A stretch of 18,710 nt of DNA from CBFHWY01 sp965659675 (GTDB lineage Bacteria; Bacteroidota; Bacteroidia; Flavobacteriales_G; Salibacteraceae), in NCBI GenBank assembly GCA_965659675.1, contig CBFHWY010000057.1, forward strand, positions 1 to 18,710, in the 5' to 3' direction. This document shows, in pieces, positions 1-5,938 of the stretch. The number at the start of each line of letters is the position of its first letter. The stretch's first letter is position 1. Below the pieces are notes generated by a model. It worked only from the letters and a program-made list of their open reading frames with translations, did not search any database and was not told the origin of the DNA. The position numbers and the translations under genes were made by a program.

Positions 1-38
1 TCTAATCCCTGACCCCTAATCCCTGACCCCTAATTCCC
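1..38 (-). repeat. 14-bp G-rich tandem repeat at the dps stop codon
   Basis: On the plus strand the 14-base unit TAATCCCTGACCCC is present twice in tandem (from base 3 to base 30) and a third, degenerate copy (TAATTCCC) follows. The array is cut by the left edge, so its full length is unknown. Read in the sense of the dps mRNA it is G-rich: G-tracts lie at 38-36, 30-27, 23-21, 16-13 and 9-7, separated by 3-5 bases, which fits the usual G3+N1-7 quadruplex pattern. The innermost copy overlaps the last codons and the TAG stop of dps. Confidence 0.85.
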
Positions 39-506
39 AAGAAAAGCCGAATACATCCAAACCAGTTTTTCCTGTTCACGAATGTAGTCGCTCATGAGTG
101 CATTGCTTCCTTCGTCGTCCAATTCATCGGAAATGTTGAGGATCTCGCGCTGGAGGGTGATCAATACTTTAAAAGCATCAAGAATGTTCTCAACGGCTTT
201 AATACCATCCTCAACCTGACTGCTTTCTTTTACTTGAGAGTTTGAATTGTAGCTGCTATAGCGATGTTCAGGTGAGTGTCCGAGTGTTAGAATACGTTCA
301 GCTACTTCGTCGATCTTGATCTGGAGATCATTGTAGAGCTCTTCGAATTTCACATGAAGTTCAAAGAACTTATCACCCTTGATGTTCCAGTGATAACCCC
401 TCACGTTTTGATAAAATACCGAGTAATTGGCGAGTAGGTCGCTGAGTTTTGAAACGAGTTTTTCTGTTCCTTCTTTTTCTAATCCTATATGATTTGTACC
501 TGACAT
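30..506 (-). CDS. dps: Dps family ferritin-like DNA-protection protein
   Basis: A 158-residue protein, the usual Dps length. Dps dodecamers oxidise Fe(II) with hydrogen peroxide, store the iron and in some species bind DNA during starvation or oxidative stress in the cytoplasm. The inter-subunit ferroxidase ligands are all visible at family spacing: His39 (in GYHWNIKG), His51 (LHVKFEELY), Glu55, Asp66 and Glu70 (IDEVAERI). The C-terminal helix ends in the typical REQEKLVWMYSAFLG. It lies 44 nt downstream of mnmD on the same strand, and a perfect inverted repeat (530-544) sits 24-38 nt before the ATG, so it may have its own regulated promoter. The N-terminal tail is short with two lysines, so direct DNA binding is uncertain. 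The stop codon lies inside a G-rich tandem repeat. Confidence 0.95.
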   Translation of the reverse strand: MSGTNHIGLEKEGTEKLVSKLSDLLANYSVFYQNVRGYHWNIKGDKFFELHVKFEELYNDLQIKIDEVAERILTLGHSPEHRYSSYNSNSQVKESSQVEDGIKAVENILDAFKVLITLQREILNISDELDDEGSNALMSDYIREQEKLVWMYSAFLGN

Positions 507-529
507 ATTTCTATTTACTGTTTATACTA

Positions 530-544
530 ACAAGACGATCTTGT
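530..544. promoter_or_regulatory. Inverted repeat upstream of dps, possible operator
   Basis: ACAAGA-CGA-TCTTGT is a perfect 6-bp inverted repeat with a 3-base spacer, lying between the mnmD stop and the dps start. It is not followed by a T-run on the minus strand, so it does not look like an intrinsic terminator; the minus-strand sequence TTAGTATAA just downstream could be part of a promoter. An operator for an iron or peroxide regulator is a guess from position only; the sequence is not a recognisable Fur, PerR or OxyR box. Confidence 0.35.
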
Positions 545-550
545 ACTGGT

Positions 551-1222
551 TTAAATTTTTGTTGCTCTTAACATTTCACGCTTTCCGGGAGGGCCTGGGA
601 TCTTTTCTACCTGAAAGCCACTGCTGATCATTGCCCTTTTTACACTTCCTTTTGCACTATAGGTCACAAGAACGCCTCCATCTGCACACATCGCATAGAG
701 TTTTTCGAAAATGGCTTCATCCCACAACTCTGGTTGAACCCTTGGTCCAAAGGCATCCCAATAGATCAGATCGAATGCCTGAGTGGCGTCATAACTTTCG
801 AAATCCGTTTGTATCTTTTGAAAGAAAAAGCCCGGGTATAATCGACTTTTTTGTTGCCATGGAATAGCATGGATCATGTTAAAAAGGCTCACACCCTTGG
901 ATCCCCAATAATCCCCATAATTGAGTTTCTCTAAAATGATGTCTTCAAGTGGAAAAGCCTCAATGGAGCTGTAATCGATCTCTGTTTTAAGCTCATTGCC
1001 ATGAATTGCAGTAAGGATTGCATTAAGCCCTGTACCAAGTCCCATTTCGAACACATTTAGCCTTTTGGGTTGGCTTTGTAATCTGAATTTTAGACCGGCA
1101 TCTATGAATACATGTTCCGCCTCCTGAACTGCTCCATGTGTGCTGTGATAGTGCTCATCAAGGCTGGAGTTGTAGATGGTACTTGAGCCATCCTTACTTT
1201 TTATGATCTCCAAGGTATTCAC
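551..1222 (-). CDS. mnmD: tRNA (mnm5s2U34) methyltransferase MnmD
   Basis: A SAM-dependent methyltransferase of the MnmC N-terminal-like family (DUF752). It performs the last step of 5-methylaminomethyl-2-thiouridine synthesis at the wobble position of certain tRNAs, methylating the aminomethyl intermediate. Visible motifs are the SAM-binding EMGLGTGLNA (59-68), the acidic catalytic signature YWDAFGPRVQPELW (154-167) and the C-terminal GPPGKREMLRA (210-220). At 223 residues it is the stand-alone MnmD form, without the FAD oxidase half of enterobacterial MnmC. The reading frame has no ATG near its beginning: GTG at 1222 gives the length used here, while TTG at 1213 would give MEIIKSKDGS, close to the usual family start. 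Either start lies within the 3' end of acpH (29-nt overlap with GTG), which implies translational coupling. Confidence 0.93.
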   Translation of the reverse strand: MNTLEIIKSKDGSSTIYNSSLDEHYHSTHGAVQEAEHVFIDAGLKFRLQSQPKRLNVFEMGLGTGLNAILTAIHGNELKTEIDYSSIEAFPLEDIILEKLNYGDYWGSKGVSLFNMIHAIPWQQKSRLYPGFFFQKIQTDFESYDATQAFDLIYWDAFGPRVQPELWDEAIFEKLYAMCADGGVLVTYSAKGSVKRAMISSGFQVEKIPGPPGKREMLRATKI

Positions 1223-1784
1223 TGATGTGTGTTTTTATATCTGGGAAAAATGCGACAAATTCTCCTTTAAAATCATGATAATGATCACCTAGAAAATCAA
1301 CCGCCTGCTCCATTCCCGATTCAAATCTGGCACGCCTCGACATGCCAAAGAAGACCCTTTGCAGATCCTGGGTATTTCGATAATTCAGAAGGATATTGCT
1401 CTTGTGCATATATTGAAAGAATCGTTGAGCCTTGGGACTAAGGAGTTGATGTTGCCTTTTAAGCAATTGGTATTTTGTGTTTGCATAAACACTCAGTTCC
1501 TCATGATGATGAACTTCCCAATCAAGCGCCAGAAAGTGATCATAGTAGATGTCTACGATAACTGGCGCATATTTCCTGAATTTCGGTCTCAATTTTGATA
1601 CACTTTCTTTGAAGGCGGGGTGGCTGTCAGTATAGCGATCGATCTCGTGGTGCAGCTCGATGCCTTTTTGAACTGTCACTGGTAAGTCGGCTTTTTCTTT
1701 TGCGGTAAGAAAATCACCGAGATAGTTACCCAAAGCAAGGTCATCGTCTTCACCAGATAAATAAAAATGAGCCAAAAAATTCAT
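1194..1784 (-). CDS. acpH: Acyl carrier protein phosphodiesterase (AcpH family)
   Basis: A 196-residue protein of the ACP phosphodiesterase family (PF04336). AcpH removes the 4'-phosphopantetheine arm from holo-ACP and is a cytoplasmic, metal-dependent enzyme with an HD-like helical fold. Family marks seen are the N-terminal MNFLAHFYLSG with GNYLGDF (19-25), the metal-site region ELHHEIDRYTDSHP (43-56, His45, His46, Asp49, Asp53) and IYYDHFLALDW (79-89, Asp82, His83). Length matches the Escherichia coli enzyme. It is the upstream gene of a pair: its last 29 nt overlap mnmD. The ATG at 1784 is only 2 nt from an ATG of the divergent open frame, so that neighbour most likely starts further in. 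In Bacteroidota this family is usually annotated from homology only. Confidence 0.9.
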   Translation of the reverse strand: MNFLAHFYLSGEDDDLALGNYLGDFLTAKEKADLPVTVQKGIELHHEIDRYTDSHPAFKESVSKLRPKFRKYAPVIVDIYYDHFLALDWEVHHHEELSVYANTKYQLLKRQHQLLSPKAQRFFQYMHKSNILLNYRNTQDLQRVFFGMSRRARFESGMEQAVDFLGDHYHDFKGEFVAFFPDIKTHISEYLGDHKK

Positions 1785-1800
1785 GTATGGATCGAAGCAC

Positions 1801-1808
1801 TAAATTCG
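1801..1808 (+). promoter_or_regulatory. Candidate -7 element for the MORN/GldN-like gene
   Basis: TAAATTCG matches seven of eight positions of the Bacteroidota -7 consensus TAnnTTTG and lies 20 nt before the GTG at 1829. No good -33 TTTG is seen at the right distance. It would lie inside the longer open frame that starts at 1787, which favours the GTG start. Confidence 0.3.
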
Positions 1809-1828
1809 AGCGATCAAATTATCACTCT

Positions 1829-3226
1829 GTGAGACAAAGCTATTTATCTCTGCTTTACTTCTTTGTTGTCCTTTTAACCGGACATTCGAGCTTTGCACAG
1901 GCTAGAGCCGGAGATCATCATTATCCAGCAACTCGCAACGCTTTTCATAACTCTTGCATGCAAGCCTACATCTATCACGAAGTTGGGTCCTACATCACTC
2001 AGAGCTATGATTATATATACGTGCTCAAAAATTTTTACAATACAAATTACCTCTTTCACGAACCCATTTCCTGGGCGATGAAGGTGAACCGATTCATCGA
2101 CCTTGAGGGCATGGAGGAGGATTATGATCGACAACTCGGCTTTCTATTTCAGAATTATCAGATCAGTTTGTTCAGAGATACGGCTTTTCAGCAGCCCTAT
2201 GCTTCACATGAGGTCGATTCTTTACGGGATAGTATCGGTATAGACCTAAATGGACTGGTCTTAAGAGAGAACTGGTATTTCCATCCAGAGATAAAGGGAT
2301 TTAAAAAGGCAAACATTGCTGTGGGTCTACTCTCCAAAAAAGGGAAGATTTTGGCCTGGTACCCATATGGGCCGCTCAGAACTTTTCTGCTTCAGGTTTC
2401 CGATCCTTTTGGGGGATTTGCCCAAATGGATGAATTCCTGAACAGTGGATTATATCCAACATCCAAATTAAAGACCTCAAACACCCTGTGTTCAGATGCT
2501 TATGCCGTGGATGGCTTTGGAAATGAGTTTGAAGCTTTGTTTGAAGTGGCAGAATTTGCAAACCGCGTTCGGTATTGGGAATCGCTTCCCAAAGCTGAAC
2601 GAAAGAAACGGGTGCCAGAAGGAGTAGAATATCAGCTAAACGCTGAGAAGATGCTGAATGGAGCTGCACAGTGGCCTTCATTTGTTGGACAAGGCATCTG
2701 TTCTCAGCAATTTGAATTGGGCCTGGCAAGCGGCAGTTTCCAAAAGAAAAAGGAAGATCAAATACTCATCAGCGCTTCTTTTAGATCCGGTTTGCGTCAT
2801 GGGAAGTTCGAGTCTTTTTATGAGGATGGCCAAGCCAGAACTACCTATTACTTTAAGTCGGGTTTACAGGATAGTATCCAGCGTGTGTGGCATTCCAATG
2901 GTAAGTTGAGGTTCGAGTATATGATGAGCGATGGGGAGATGAATGGAAAATATGAGAGCTTTTTAGAAGATGGGCATTTTCACGAACGCGGTCAATTTGA
3001 GAGGGGCTATGTGACAGGGGAGTGGAAGTACCACATTCCGCTTATCCATTACTTCTGTTATTACATGAACGAAACAAGTTTTGAATGGACGATCAAAGAC
3101 TATATCAGGGAGGATGCCTTCAAAGACTGCACCATGGATCTAGAGATGTATGTTGAGAAGAAGTATGTAAAAGGTTGCCCCGGAGGCTTCTGTCTCATTG
3201 CTCACCTAAAAGAAGATATTCGTTAA
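1829..3226 (+). CDS. Secreted MORN/YwqK-repeat protein with possible GldN-like N-terminal region
   Basis: No confident family name. The open frame reaches back to an ATG at 1787, but that start is 2 nt from the divergent acpH ATG and puts 14 polar residues before the signal peptide. GTG at 1829 gives a clean signal peptide (MRQSYLSLLYFFVVLLTG, then SSFAQA) and a 465-residue protein. The C-terminal third (about 319-401) holds three or four MORN-variant/YwqK repeats of the type G-x-x-HGKFESFYEDGQ and NGKYESFLEDGH, often seen in surface or periplasmic Bacteroidota proteins. The region 88-210 has the order RFIDL, then LRENWYF (145-151), ANIAVGLL and LAWYPYG, reminiscent of the gliding/type IX secretion protein GldN; this is my pattern impression, not a demonstrated hit. 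The protein ends with a Cys pair (GCPGGFC). The gene converges on the TPR gene and shares its TTAA stop. Confidence 0.8.
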   Translation: MRQSYLSLLYFFVVLLTGHSSFAQARAGDHHYPATRNAFHNSCMQAYIYHEVGSYITQSYDYIYVLKNFYNTNYLFHEPISWAMKVNRFIDLEGMEEDYDRQLGFLFQNYQISLFRDTAFQQPYASHEVDSLRDSIGIDLNGLVLRENWYFHPEIKGFKKANIAVGLLSKKGKILAWYPYGPLRTFLLQVSDPFGGFAQMDEFLNSGLYPTSKLKTSNTLCSDAYAVDGFGNEFEALFEVAEFANRVRYWESLPKAERKKRVPEGVEYQLNAEKMLNGAAQWPSFVGQGICSQQFELGLASGSFQKKKEDQILISASFRSGLRHGKFESFYEDGQARTTYYFKSGLQDSIQRVWHSNGKLRFEYMMSDGEMNGKYESFLEDGHFHERGQFERGYVTGEWKYHIPLIHYFCYYMNETSFEWTIKDYIREDAFKDCTMDLEMYVEKKYVKGCPGGFCLIAHLKEDIR

Positions 3227-4596
3227 TCCTCTTTTGCTTTGATCAATCTCCTTTTCGCCAATCGCTCGATAAAGCCGTGAAAAGGAAAGATGACCAGGGC
3301 AATGCTCGAATTAATGGCGAACATCAATGCGGGAGCACGGTTTGTCCATTTCTCGACATATGGATCAAAGAGCAGCAAGAGAAATTCAAAGAATAACAGG
3401 AATGCCAGAAATATCAGTCCTTCGGCAACCCTCGTTGAAAGATCAAGCCTTCCAGTGATGATCACGATCACAAAGAGTAAAAGCAGACCAATCAGCAATG
3501 CACTGTATTGAAGTGTATTCCTTCTGCTCTGAGCTTCTTCTTCCTTTTGTCTTTTTTCCTTCTCTTTTTGGGCTTTTAACAGCTGTTGGCGCTGATATTC
3601 AGCCCGTGTTCTTTCAATTGCCACCTTGTTTTTGAGATCCATATTGTGCAAACTATCACCCATTTGCTTGCTTAGCTGATACATCTCTAATGCCTTTTTG
3701 TAATCACCTTGCTTCTTATAGATCTGGTACAGTGTCTCACTAGGGCTAATGATCTTAAAAGGATCGCCTATGTTCAGAGCAGTATTCAGGGCTCTTTGGG
3801 CATATTTAGCGGCCTTATCAAGCTCGCCAAGGTTTTCATTATAAATAGCTGCCAGATTTGCATAGGAGTTTGCAACACCTAAGCTGTCTCCGATCTTTCG
3901 CCGTATGCGCAAACCCCGCTTATAATTGTCAAGTGCCTTTTCGGTATTTCCAAGCCTTCTGTAAGCGATACCGGCGTTGGTCAGGGAATTGGATATTCCC
4001 TGAGTATCTTTTACGATCTCATAATACTCCAATCCTTGTTCAAAGAATTCAACTGCGATATTGGTATTACCAGACTCTAAATGAATAATGGCCAGGTTAG
4101 AAATGGCATCCGCTTCGCCACTTTCTTTTCCTTCTTCGCGATAAATGCGATATGCTTTGTTGGTAACATCGAGCGCCATCTGGTATTCAGTGAGATCCAT
4201 ATAGATCATCCCCAAATTGATCAGTGAGTTGCACATGCCAACTCTATCGTCGATTTCTTCTCGGATCTTAAGGGCTTTTTGATGCAACTCAAAAGCTTCC
4301 TGTTTTAATCCGCGTCTGTCCAAACTGAATGCCTGAAGGCTTATGAAGAGCGCTTCAAACTTCCGTAGCTCTGCACTATTGGCAAGCTCGGCGGCACTTT
4401 GGGCAATGTCATAAGCTGTATCCGGGCGGTCATAGATATAATGCCAGATGAGCAGCCGTTTGTATGCTTCTAGTCTGGTACTATCAGATAATTCCAGATT
4501 TAAGGCTGTTTGTGCTAGCGAATCTTCCTGTTCTGTTCCAGCCATGCTGGAAAAGGTTAAAAGGACGGACACTACACAGGAGATAAGTGCTTTCAC
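3223..4596 (-). CDS. TPR protein with coiled coil and three C-terminal membrane segments
   Basis: A 457-residue protein starting at GTG (4596). A signal-like hydrophobic segment (2-20, ending SSMAG) is followed by about five tetratricopeptide repeats (roughly 85-310; for example SNLAIIHLESGNTNIAVEFF at 166-185), a highly charged coiled coil (about 318-360) and three hydrophobic helices (about 362-381, 390-410, 422-442), ending KRRLIKAKED. The arrangement is that of Bacteroidota TPR sensor proteins in which the coiled coil leads through a membrane helix into a histidine kinase or HTH domain, but here there is no output domain. The TPRs would lie in the periplasm. It is the last gene of a five-gene minus-strand cluster, 37 nt after the coiled-coil gene, and its TAA overlaps the TAA of the convergent gene. 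A protein scaffold or sensor role is inference. Confidence 0.88.
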   Translation of the reverse strand: MKALISCVVSVLLTFSSMAGTEQEDSLAQTALNLELSDSTRLEAYKRLLIWHYIYDRPDTAYDIAQSAAELANSAELRKFEALFISLQAFSLDRRGLKQEAFELHQKALKIREEIDDRVGMCNSLINLGMIYMDLTEYQMALDVTNKAYRIYREEGKESGEADAISNLAIIHLESGNTNIAVEFFEQGLEYYEIVKDTQGISNSLTNAGIAYRRLGNTEKALDNYKRGLRIRRKIGDSLGVANSYANLAAIYNENLGELDKAAKYAQRALNTALNIGDPFKIISPSETLYQIYKKQGDYKKALEMYQLSKQMGDSLHNMDLKNKVAIERTRAEYQRQQLLKAQKEKEKRQKEEEAQSRRNTLQYSALLIGLLLLFVIVIITGRLDLSTRVAEGLIFLAFLLFFEFLLLLFDPYVEKWTNRAPALMFAINSSIALVIFPFHGFIERLAKRRLIKAKED

Positions 4597-4609
4597 CTAT
4601 CAAAACTAT

Positions 4610-4626
4610 AAAAGCTTCTAGCTTTT
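4610..4626 (-). other. Small hairpin between the coiled-coil and TPR genes
   Basis: AAAAGCT-TCT-AGCTTTT is a perfect 7-bp inverted repeat with a 3-base loop in the 37-nt gap between the two genes, 14 nt before the TPR GTG start. It is A/T-rich and followed on the minus strand only by ATAGTTTT, so it would be at best a weak terminator or attenuator. It could reduce expression of the TPR gene or cap the upstream message. Confidence 0.4.
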
Positions 4627-4633
4627 CAAAGAA

Positions 4634-5230
4634 TTAGAAAGCCTTCTTGAAATGATCCCAGGCTTCTGAGATCTCAGATTTGAAGTTATCCCACTTGTCT
4701 TCGCTTTTGTTTTCAAGGTTTTCAACGCTGGCTTTAAATTTGGCCAGACCCTCGATAAAGGCTTTTTTGTTTTCTTCCCAAAGTTCTGAGCCCTCCTGTA
4801 CTCCAAGGTGAAACTGAAGTCGGAAAAGGTCAAACTCCATTCTGAATTGATCAAGTTTCTCCTTAGAGCTTCTTGCCCAGTTCAGACTTTTGTCTTCTGC
4901 TTCATCAAGCATGTGATGCATTTTATTTGCAAGCTCATTCGAACGGGTTTCAATTCTTTTCTGCTGCTCGATCAAGGCATCTCGCGATTCAGCCTTTCCC
5001 AAAGCGAGCTGAACCTGGAGTTCTTCCATTTCTCTTTTGAGATCTTCGACTTTTTCTGAGCTTGAACCTTTGAGTTCTTCAAGGTCTGATTTCCGCTCTT
5101 CAAGCCATCGCTTCATCTCTTTTTTGCGCTGTTCGAAAGCATCCGATGCTTCCTTTTGACCCAGATGGCCTTGCAGCCTGAGTTCTTCTGCTTTTTGTTT
5201 CCAGGACCTTAGTCGTTCTTCAATATTCAT
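4634..5230 (-). CDS. Coiled-coil protein with three diverged repeats
   Basis: A 198-residue soluble, highly charged, almost wholly helical protein with no signal peptide or membrane segment. Three copies of a motif can be aligned around ELRLQGHLGQKEASDAFE (16-33), ELQVQLALGKAESRDALI (70-87) and LFRLQFHLGVQEGSELWE (135-152): a Leu-x-x-Gln-x-x-Leu-Gly core with a following acidic helix. The end (KWDNFKSEISEAWDHFKKAF, 179-198) has the Trp/Phe heptad look of small stress-response coiled coils, such as the group named after Synechocystis Sll1863; that link is from memory of the pattern and is not certain. The gene starts 3 nt after the DUF2892 stop and precedes the TPR gene, so all three are probably one transcript. 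Function is unknown; a structural or stress-buffering role next to membrane proteins is inference. Confidence 0.88.
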   Translation of the reverse strand: MNIEERLRSWKQKAEELRLQGHLGQKEASDAFEQRKKEMKRWLEERKSDLEELKGSSSEKVEDLKREMEELQVQLALGKAESRDALIEQQKRIETRSNELANKMHHMLDEAEDKSLNWARSSKEKLDQFRMEFDLFRLQFHLGVQEGSELWEENKKAFIEGLAKFKASVENLENKSEDKWDNFKSEISEAWDHFKKAF

Positions 5231-5233
5231 AGT

Positions 5234-5443
5234 CTATGATTCTTTTGTTTTACATGTTGATAATCCGAAAGGCCAGTATAGTGGGCAAAAGCTGATCAAA
5301 GAGGTCAATAAGAAGATCGCCGATAAAACAACCAATATGATGCCGAAAGTGCCAGTAACAATGTCTCCAAAGTAGAGGCCAAGCGCAACGAGTGCTATTG
5401 TGATGCGAATGATCCTATCCACATTTCCCATGTTCTTTTTCAT
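5234..5443 (-). CDS. DUF2892 (YgaP-type) small inner-membrane protein
   Basis: A 69-residue protein matching the DUF2892 family (PF11127). The opening MKKNMGNVDRIIRI is diagnostic, followed by two hydrophobic helices (about 11-27 and 31-52) and the family end FCPLYWPFGLSTC with Cys53 and Cys64. In YgaP this type of segment is attached to a rhodanese domain; here it stands alone, as is common. It should sit in the cytoplasmic membrane. Its role is not known; some relatives lie near sulfur or stress genes. It begins 13 nt after the stop of the 32-residue membrane peptide and ends 3 nt before the coiled-coil gene. Confidence 0.9.
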   Translation of the reverse strand: MKKNMGNVDRIIRITIALVALGLYFGDIVTGTFGIILVVLSAIFLLTSLISFCPLYWPFGLSTCKTKES

Positions 5444-5456
5444 ACCGCAAGTACTT

Positions 5457-5555
5457 TTAGTTCAATAATCCTTCGACTATTAAAACTATAGCACTTATCA
5501 GAGAAATGCAAATAATACAGACAATAAGAAACTTGATCGGCTTACTGAGCCTCAT
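5457..5555 (-). CDS. 32-residue single-pass membrane peptide, translationally coupled
   Basis: A small ORF that standard length cut-offs would miss. It starts with ATG at 5555, where the A is the last base of the TAA stop of the upstream gene (TAATG), and ends with TAA at 5457, 13 nt before the DUF2892 ATG. The translation begins MRLSKPIKF, continues with about 19 hydrophobic residues (9-27, two Cys) and ends VEGLLN: a positively charged N-terminus, one transmembrane helix and a short tail. The exact stop/start overlap, position in a tightly packed gene cluster and membrane-protein composition make it likely real. No family is recognised. It could be a membrane-protein partner or regulator of the neighbouring DUF2892 protein; this is inference. 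Confidence 0.65.
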   Translation of the reverse strand: MRLSKPIKFLIVCIICISLISAIVLIVEGLLN

Positions 5556-5848
5556 TAAGGCATTACTACATTGATAATGCGCGCAATAGGAATACTCATT
5601 CCCTTCTTCAGGCTAACATAACGATCTCCTACCGCCCAAATAGTAGTATAGATCTTTTTAATACCCTCATTATCCATGAAGGTGATCTTCAATTTACCTT
5701 TTTCCAAATTACCCAACTTGGCACCTTCCTCAAGCATCATAAGACGCTTTTCTCTCGCTTTCTCATCAGATAACACTTCTTTAGAGGGAAAGCGTAATTT
5801 AGGCACATCTTCTTTTCGAATGGTCTTTACAGTAAGGGTTGTGTTCAT
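5555..5848 (-). CDS. Small uncharacterised protein, first gene of the five-gene cluster
   Basis: A 97-residue protein from the ATG at 5848; an in-frame ATG at 5878 would add ten residues (MYLFRLKTNQ), but a probable promoter element (5868-5875) would then lie within the coding region. The N-terminal half is charged and helical (KEVLSDEKAREKRLMMLEEG). The C-terminal half alternates hydrophobic residues in a way that suggests four or five beta strands (GKLKITFMDNEG, KIYTTIWAVGDRYVSL, GMSIPIARIINVVMP), compatible with a small SH3- or Sm-like barrel. No signal peptide or membrane helix. I recognise it only as a kind of conserved hypothetical seen in Bacteroidota. Its stop codon overlaps the start of the next small gene by one base. 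An RNA-binding role is only a structural guess. Confidence 0.8.
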   Translation of the reverse strand: MNTTLTVKTIRKEDVPKLRFPSKEVLSDEKAREKRLMMLEEGAKLGNLEKGKLKITFMDNEGIKKIYTTIWAVGDRYVSLKKGMSIPIARIINVVMP

Positions 5849-5867
5849 CTGATTTGTTTTGAGCCTG

Positions 5868-5875
5868 AAAAGATA
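5868..5875 (-). promoter_or_regulatory. Candidate -7 promoter element for the five-gene cluster
   Basis: On the minus strand the sequence reads TATCTTTT, seven of eight matches to TAnnTTTG, preceded directly by TTTG. It lies 20 nt before the ATG at 5848, so the leader would be about 13 nt, similar to other genes in this window. The -33 region is not clear. Confidence 0.35.
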
Positions 5876-5938
5876 CAAATTGAATTGAAAATAGGTGATA
5901 ATTAGGATGTTAAATTCCTTAAATTGACTCTTGAATGT

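Noticed and set aside
1359..1598. Plus-strand open frame of 79 codons opposite acpH
   Set aside because: It lies antisense to a well-recognised gene, has no family features and no plausible start context.
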